Below the pieces are notes generated by a model. That model was given only the letters and a program-made list of their open reading frames with translations, did no database searches and had not been told where the DNA came from. This document shows, piece after piece, positions 59,914-64,000 of a stretch of 64,000 nucleotides of DNA (position 1 is its first letter; each line of letters starts with the position of its first letter). The stretch covers positions 1-64,000 of the forward strand of contig CBDCBA010000010.1 of assembly GCA_965214125.1 (NCBI GenBank), read 5' to 3'. This DNA is from CBDCBA01 sp965214125 (GTDB lineage Bacteria > Planctomycetota > Phycisphaerae > Tepidisphaerales > Tepidisphaeraceae). Made by a program: the position numbers and the translations under genes.

Positions 59914-61680
59914 ATGCGAATCGCCCTTGGCCAGTTCAATCCGACGGTCGGTGCCATCGATGCCAACGCCGACAGGATGATCGCGATGGCGGATCAGGCG
60001 ACCTCGGCCGGGTGCGCGGCCGTGGCGTTTCCGGAGCTGGCGTTGTGCGGGTATCCGCCAAAAGATCTTCTCTTGCGGAGCGACTTCATCGACGCGCAGA
60101 TGCGGGCGTTGGATCGGCTGGCGAAGCAGACGAGCGGGATTGATGTTCTCGTCGGCTACGCGGAGCGGAACGAGCAGCCGGTCGGTCGGCCTTTGCACAA
60201 CGCGGCGGCGTTGCTGCGTGGGGCGAAGATCGTCAGCCGGCACTTCAAGACGCTCTTGCCGACGTATGACGTGTTCGATGAGTCGCGCTACTTCGAGCCG
60301 GGGCCGAACGATCAGCGGAACAACATCGTCAGCGTCTGCCAGGAGGCGGGCGACGATTCCAACTGCGTGCCGACGGGAATCAGTATCTGCGAGGATTTAT
60401 GGAACGACGAGCGCCTGATCCCCCGGCGGCTGTACCACGAGAACCCGATTCACGATCTGCACGTCGCGGGGGCGAAGCTGATTCTGAACGTGTCGGCCAG
60501 CCCGTTCGTCGTCGGCAAGCACGCGTTTCGGCGGGAGCTGTTCGCCGAGCAGGCGCGCAAGTTCGGGTGCCCGTTGCTGTACGTCAACCAGGTCGGCGGC
60601 AACGACGAGCTCGTGTTCGACGGAGCATCGTGCGTGTTCGACGCCGAGGGAAAGTGCATCGCGCAGGCGAAGGATTTCAAGGAGGAATTGCTGATCGTCG
60701 ATCTGCGTAGGGTGGGCTTCAGCCCACCATCCGACGGATCAGATGGTGGGCTGAAGCCCACCCTACGGGGGACGAGCGACGGCATCGAGAGCATCCGCAA
60801 GGCGCTCGTGCTTGGGACGCGGGATTATCTGCACAAGTGCGGCTTCAAATCGGCGGTGATCGGGCTGAGCGGCGGCATCGACTCGGCGGTGACGGCGGCG
60901 GTGGCGGTGGAGGCGCTGGGGAAGGAGAACGTGACGGGCATCGCCATGCCCAGCCGCTACAGCAGCGATCACAGCGTCAGCGACGCGCAGGCTCTCGCGG
61001 ACAATCTTGGCATCACGATGCACACCGTCGCGATCAAGCCGATGCACGACGCCTACTGCGACAGCGACCTGAGCGGCGTGATCGAGATCGGCGGGTTGAC
61101 CGAGGAGAACCTCCAGGCCCGCATCCGCGGCGCGACGCTGATGGCCTACAGCAACAAGACGGGCGCGCTCGTGCTGACGACCGGCAACAAGAGCGAGCTG
61201 GCCGTCGGCTACTGCACGCTCTACGGCGACATGTGCGGCGGGCTGGCGGTCATCAGCGACGTGCCCAAAACCGACGTCTACCGCCTCGCCCGCCACTTCA
61301 ATGAGTCGGCGGGGAGAGAGGTCATACCCGAGAACACGATCACCAAGCCGCCGTCGGCGGAGCTAGCGCCAGATCAGAAGGATTCCGACTCCCTGCCGGA
61401 TTACGACACGCTCGACGCGATTCTCGAGCGGTACATCGAGCTTGAGCAGTCGCCGGAGACGATCGTCGACGAGGGCGGGTTTGACCGAGAGATCGTCGCG
61501 AAGGTGGTCAAGCTGACGGACCGCAGCGAGTACAAGCGCAGGCAGGCCGCGCCGGGATTGAAGGTGACAAGCCGGGCGTTCGGCGTCGGACGGCGGATGC
61601 CGATCGCGCAGGGGTACGACCCGATGCAGGGGCCGACGAACCCCGTGCGGCGCAAACTATCCGTCGCCGGGTCGGCGTAA
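59914..61680 (+). CDS. nadE: Glutamine-dependent NAD+ synthetase
   Basis: A 588-aa two-domain enzyme making NAD+ from deamido-NAD+, glutamine and ATP. Residues 1-265 are the nitrilase-type glutaminase (FPELALCGYPPKDLLLR, catalytic Cys region GISICEDLW, LYVNQVGGNDELVFDG). Residues 300-585 are the NAD synthetase with SGGIDSAVTAAVAVEALG, ATGNK-type TTGNKSELAVGYCTLYGDMCGG and NTITKPPSAELAPDQKDSDSLPDYD. Codons about 266-285 (60707-60766) are a hairpin repeat read in frame (VGFSPPSDGSDGGLKPTL) in the interdomain linker. ATG 59914 is clear. Confidence 0.95.
   Translation: MRIALGQFNPTVGAIDANADRMIAMADQATSAGCAAVAFPELALCGYPPKDLLLRSDFIDAQMRALDRLAKQTSGIDVLVGYAERNEQPVGRPLHNAAALLRGAKIVSRHFKTLLPTYDVFDESRYFEPGPNDQRNNIVSVCQEAGDDSNCVPTGISICEDLWNDERLIPRRLYHENPIHDLHVAGAKLILNVSASPFVVGKHAFRRELFAEQARKFGCPLLYVNQVGGNDELVFDGASCVFDAEGKCIAQAKDFKEELLIVDLRRVGFSPPSDGSDGGLKPTLRGTSDGIESIRKALVLGTRDYLHKCGFKSAVIGLSGGIDSAVTAAVAVEALGKENVTGIAMPSRYSSDHSVSDAQALADNLGITMHTVAIKPMHDAYCDSDLSGVIEIGGLTEENLQARIRGATLMAYSNKTGALVLTTGNKSELAVGYCTLYGDMCGGLAVISDVPKTDVYRLARHFNESAGREVIPENTITKPPSAELAPDQKDSDSLPDYDTLDAILERYIELEQSPETIVDEGGFDREIVAKVVKLTDRSEYKRRQAAPGLKVTSRAFGVGRRMPIAQGYDPMQGPTNPVRRKLSVAGSA
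60707..60766. repeat. GTAGGGTGGGCTTC hairpin repeat inside nadE
   Basis: Two 24-bp perfect arms (60707-60730 and 60743-60766) enclose a 12-base loop; the left arm begins GTAGGGTGGGCTTCAGCCC. Its 60-bp length is a multiple of three, so the nadE frame is kept. It is the same family as 36460-36519 and 63044-63105. Confidence 0.9.
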
Positions 61681-61716
61681 GGCCGGCGGCACGGCGTTTG
61701 ATGAGGAAAGCGACCC

Positions 61717-61986
61717 ATGGACATGCTTCAACACTCCCGTCGCTCGATCCGCCCTTCCCTGCTCACCCTGGCCGTCGCCAGCTTTGCCGCGTTCGGTGCC
61801 GCCGGGTGCCACTCCGACGATTCGCCGGATGCTGACGGCGTCACCTCCGCTGATCGTGATGCTTCCTCCGGCCTCAAGAATGACGCCCAGGACATCGCGG
61901 GCGAGCGCGATCGCACGCGCTCCAACAATCGCGATGGTGATCTTCCCGAGGGCCCCGAAAGCGACGGTAACCGCAGCGGCAACTAA
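61717..61986 (+). CDS. Small acidic lipoprotein
   Basis: An 89-aa lipoprotein. SRRSIRPSLLTLAVASFAAFGAAGCHSDD has a basic start, a hydrophobic core and the lipobox AAGC. The mature part is short, acidic and Arg/Asp/Ser-rich (DDSPDADGVTSADRDASSG, GPESDGNRSGN), probably disordered. No family. It sits 36 bp after nadE in the same direction. Confidence 0.6.
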   Translation: MDMLQHSRRSIRPSLLTLAVASFAAFGAAGCHSDDSPDADGVTSADRDASSGLKNDAQDIAGERDRTRSNNRDGDLPEGPESDGNRSGN

Positions 61987-62057
61987 CCCGCATCCCGCGC
62001 CGCTCCCCAGGTACGGGGCTCTTGTGCCGTCCCAAGGCATGTCCTAGCGTGGCGGCC

Positions 62058-63047
62058 ATGAAGGTTCTTGTTGCCGGCGGTGCCGGATATATCGGCTCGC
62101 ACACGGTCAAAGCCTTGCAGGGAGCCGGACACACGCCGGTGGTGTTCGACAACGCCGAGCGAGGTCATCGCGCCGTGGCCGAGCGGTTGAACTGCGAGGC
62201 GATTTTCGCCGACTTAAACGATCACGACGCCCTCCTGCCCGCGCTGGCGGGCGTCGACTGCGTGATGCACTTCGCGGCTTACGCGTACGTCGGCGAGAGC
62301 GTGACCGAACCGCTCATGTACTACCGCAACAACGTCGCGACCACGATTGGCGTGCTCGAGACGATGGCGCAGGCGGGTGTGAAGAAGTTCGTCTTCAGCA
62401 GCACCTGCGCCACTTACGGCGACCCGGAGTCGGTCCCCATCACCGAGGACGAGAAGAAGGCGCCGGTCAGCCCGTACGGCCGGAGCAAGCTGATGGTCGA
62501 GCAGATCCTGACCGACCTTGCCGCCGCCGACCCCGACTTCAAGTTCGCTGCCCTACGCTACTTCAATGCCTGCGGCTGCGACCCAGACGGCGAAATCGGC
62601 GAGGACCACAACCCCGAGACGCACCTGATCCCCGTCATCCTCCAGGCGATCCAGGGCAAGCGCGACAAGATCACCGTCTTCGGCACCGACTACCCGACTG
62701 ATGATGGCACCTGCGTGCGCGACTACATCCACGTCGCCGACCTCGCGGACGCGCACCTGAAGGCAATGGATGCGCTGGATCGGGAGCGCGTCATCCGCTG
62801 CAATCTCGGCACCGGCCGGGGATTCAGCGTGAAGGAGATCATTCAGGCGGCCGAGGCGGTGACGGGCAGGAGCGTTCCCGTCGAGTACGGCGACCGCCGC
62901 CCCGGCGACGCGATCGCTCTTTACGCCGACCCTTCGACCGCCAAGCGCGTGCTCGGCTGGGAGGCGAAGTATAAGGATCCCACCGACATCATCCGCACCG
63001 CGTGGCAGTGGTTCGATCAGAACCCGAACGGCTACGGCAATGTGTAG
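62058..63047 (+). CDS. galE: UDP-glucose 4-epimerase
   Basis: A 329-aa SDR epimerase interconverting UDP-glucose and UDP-galactose. The NAD motif is MKVLVAGGAGYIGSHTVKAL; the catalytic YxxxK is YGRSKLMVEQIL, with the Ser/Thr in SSTCATYGD; RYFNACGCDPDGEIGEDHNPETHLIP and DDGTCVRDYIHVADLADAH are diagnostic of GalE. Length is slightly short at the C-terminus, ending QNPNGYGNV. Its TAG stop is provided by a repeat (see the element at 63044). It probably feeds surface polysaccharide synthesis. Confidence 0.95.
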   Translation: MKVLVAGGAGYIGSHTVKALQGAGHTPVVFDNAERGHRAVAERLNCEAIFADLNDHDALLPALAGVDCVMHFAAYAYVGESVTEPLMYYRNNVATTIGVLETMAQAGVKKFVFSSTCATYGDPESVPITEDEKKAPVSPYGRSKLMVEQILTDLAAADPDFKFAALRYFNACGCDPDGEIGEDHNPETHLIPVILQAIQGKRDKITVFGTDYPTDDGTCVRDYIHVADLADAHLKAMDALDRERVIRCNLGTGRGFSVKEIIQAAEAVTGRSVPVEYGDRRPGDAIALYADPSTAKRVLGWEAKYKDPTDIIRTAWQWFDQNPNGYGNV

Positions 63048-63105
63048 GGTGGGATTCATCCCACCATCCGGGCGTACTTCCGAGGTGGGATGAATCCCAC
63101 CCTAC
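63044..63105. repeat. GTAGGGTGGGATTC hairpin repeat carrying the galE stop
   Basis: Arms 63044-63065 and 63084-63105 are perfect 22-bp complements; the left one starts GTAGGGTGGGATTCATCCC. The galE stop TAG (63045-63047) is within the GTAG start of the element. The right arm is 16 bp before the stop of the small membrane gene. Confidence 0.9.
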
Positions 63106-63121
63106 GAGGCGACGGCGTCGG

Positions 63122-63391
63122 TTAGAAGATGATCTGCAAGATGCTGATGATGATCGAGATCACCCCGATCACGATCGAGACGATGCTGACGATTCCGCCG
63201 CGCACGCTCGGCGAGAGGGCCATGATCGCGCCGATGACGCCGAATCCGATGGCGGCGATGGAGAGGATCAGGTCGAGGAACTCGCCCGTGAAGAGTGTGG
63301 CGAGCACGCACAGGCCGGCAATGATCGCGGGGATGCTGAACGACGGCTTCTCGACCGTGCCGGCGGGACGGGGACTCATCAGGGCGTTCAT
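63122..63391 (-). CDS. Small membrane protein
   Basis: An 89-aa protein with three hydrophobic segments (IPAIIAGLCVLATLF, FLDLILSIAAIGFGVIGAIMAL and IVSIVSIVIGVISIIISILQIIF). The N-terminus MNALMSPRPAGTVEKPSFS is polar. ATG 63391 is used, with ATG 63379 also possible. Family not recognised; small DUF4190-like proteins look similar. Its stop faces the hairpin at 63044. Confidence 0.6.
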   Translation of the reverse strand: MNALMSPRPAGTVEKPSFSIPAIIAGLCVLATLFTGEFLDLILSIAAIGFGVIGAIMALSPSVRGGIVSIVSIVIGVISIIISILQIIF

Positions 63392-63468
63392 CCGGCCAGC
63401 GTAAATCGTTCACCCGGATCGGCAGAACGGGCAAACGCTCGGGCGGCCGGCGACGTACCAATGGGTCG

Positions 63469-64000
63469 ATGTCCCCCGATGACGGCTTGCTTCAAACTGC
63501 GCCCGCCGACGCGCCGCAGGCCGGTTGGCTTGATTACGAGGCGATGGTTCGGCCTGCCCCGCACGGCCCGCCGTGGCGGCTGGCGCTCGCGTTGCTCTAC
63601 CCGGCGAACGCGATCGTGCTCGCGACGGTCGTCCTGCTGCTGGCGGTGATTCCCGGACTGCTGTTGCTCACGTTCGGCGGGGCCTTCCCGGTGGGGCTGA
63701 TCGTCGCGGGCGTGGTGGCGATTGTGGCCGGGCACTACGTCAACGTGGTCGACGAGACGGGGCCCGAGGCGTTCGACGAGATGCCAACAGTCGCCCGAAG
63801 TGTCTCGTTCTCCGAGGACGTTTTTCAGCCGCTGATGCGACTGCTGCTGGCGTTGGGCGTCTGCTTCTGGCCGATGCTGGGCGTGATGGCGCTCGCCGAC
63901 TGGCGGCCGTCGGCGGCCGCGGTCGCCCTGCTGATCGTGCCGCTGGGGCTCGCCGGCGCCGCCCTGTTCCCGGCGGTGCTGCTGACGATCGTCTGCGGCG
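63469..64000 (+). CDS. Hypothetical membrane protein (3' end outside window)
   Basis: At least 177 codons run off the right edge. The N-terminus is polar (MSPDDGLLQTAPADAPQAGWLDYEAMVRPAPHG), followed by membrane segments ALLYPANAIVLATVVLLLAVIPGLLLL, VGLIVAGVVAIVAGHYV and, after an acidic loop (VDETGPEAFDEMPTVARSVSFSEDVFQP), more helices. The loop with E-D-V-F-Q-P resembles DUF4013-type planctomycete membrane proteins. No function is known. It is divergent from the small membrane protein. Confidence 0.6.
   Translation, partial: MSPDDGLLQTAPADAPQAGWLDYEAMVRPAPHGPPWRLALALLYPANAIVLATVVLLLAVIPGLLLLTFGGAFPVGLIVAGVVAIVAGHYVNVVDETGPEAFDEMPTVARSVSFSEDVFQPLMRLLLALGVCFWPMLGVMALADWRPSAAAVALLIVPLGLAGAALFPAVLLTIVCG

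Noticed and set aside
58159..60243. A 694-codon antisense frame crossing the GNAT gene and 5' end of nadE
   Set aside because: It is the mirror of well-supported genes on the plus strand and its residues (long Pro/Arg/His runs) are not protein-like. Only its last segment, the heptad repeat, was kept as an open question.

Overview
The window is GC-rich chromosomal DNA, densely packed and mostly single-copy housekeeping and envelope genes. The best fit is a member of the Planctomycetota, probably class Phycisphaerae. Supporting signs are a membrane protein with the planctomycete-style C-terminal zinc ribbon ending CPECG (45.1 kb), a Rho factor with a very long low-complexity N-terminal extension, tandem DUF1207 proteins, a DUF5309-type capsid protein, lone Uma2 and GxxExxY nuclease-fold genes, and many intergenic hairpin repeats. 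Taxonomy is inferred from gene content only.

Layout. 0-2.7 kb: end of a phage-like block (portal, small ORF, major capsid). 2.9-10 kb: aldo/keto reductase, AAA ATPase, DUF368 polyprenyl-phosphate transporter, a low-GC insert with a broken gene and an orphan membrane protein, a cation/proton antiporter, a ferredoxin and a glycosyltransferase. 10-13 kb: HNH endonuclease overlapping the glycosyltransferase, tRNA-Arg(TCT), CbiX chelatase, FlaR-like kinase, heptosyltransferase. 13.1-16.3 kb: redox group (superoxide dismutase, Rrf2 regulator, DsbD). 16.3-25 kb: PAP2 phosphatase, a nuclease-fold-like hypothetical, two DUF1207 proteins, DUF4870, fumarase flanked by inverted repeats, an SDR39U1-type epimerase, glycosyltransferase, MazG. 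25-31.4 kb: an ABC-2 exporter (giant periplasmic subunit, ATPase, fused double permease) interrupted by a TGA-broken DUF6985-like gene. 31.4-39.5 kb: GxxExxY, glutamate dehydrogenase, Uma2, TPR-metalloprotease, Rho, CoaE. 39.5-49.6 kb: FucU, ABC-F, a PIN-toxin pair, GH57 branching enzyme, esterase, peroxiredoxin, aldo/keto reductase. 49.6-52.5 kb: a frameshifted sdhA and a multiply frameshifted gene. 52.6-58 kb: a group of five lipoprotein or secreted envelope proteins (two LpoB-like, one COG3014-like, one helical, one coiled-coil). 58-64 kb: a 21-nt heptad repeat, GNAT protein, NAD synthetase, small lipoprotein, GalE and two membrane proteins.

The most distinctive layer is not genic. At least nine hairpin or inverted-repeat elements, several starting with GTAG or GTGA, sit at gene ends and repeatedly supply the neighbour's stop codon. 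One lies in frame inside nadE. They resemble REP/REPIN elements, but no REP-associated transposase is in the window. The strongest candidate for an undescribed protein system is the lipoprotein group at 52.6-57.9 kb. Frameshifts at homopolymers between 50.5 and 53 kb could be assembly errors and need read-level checking.
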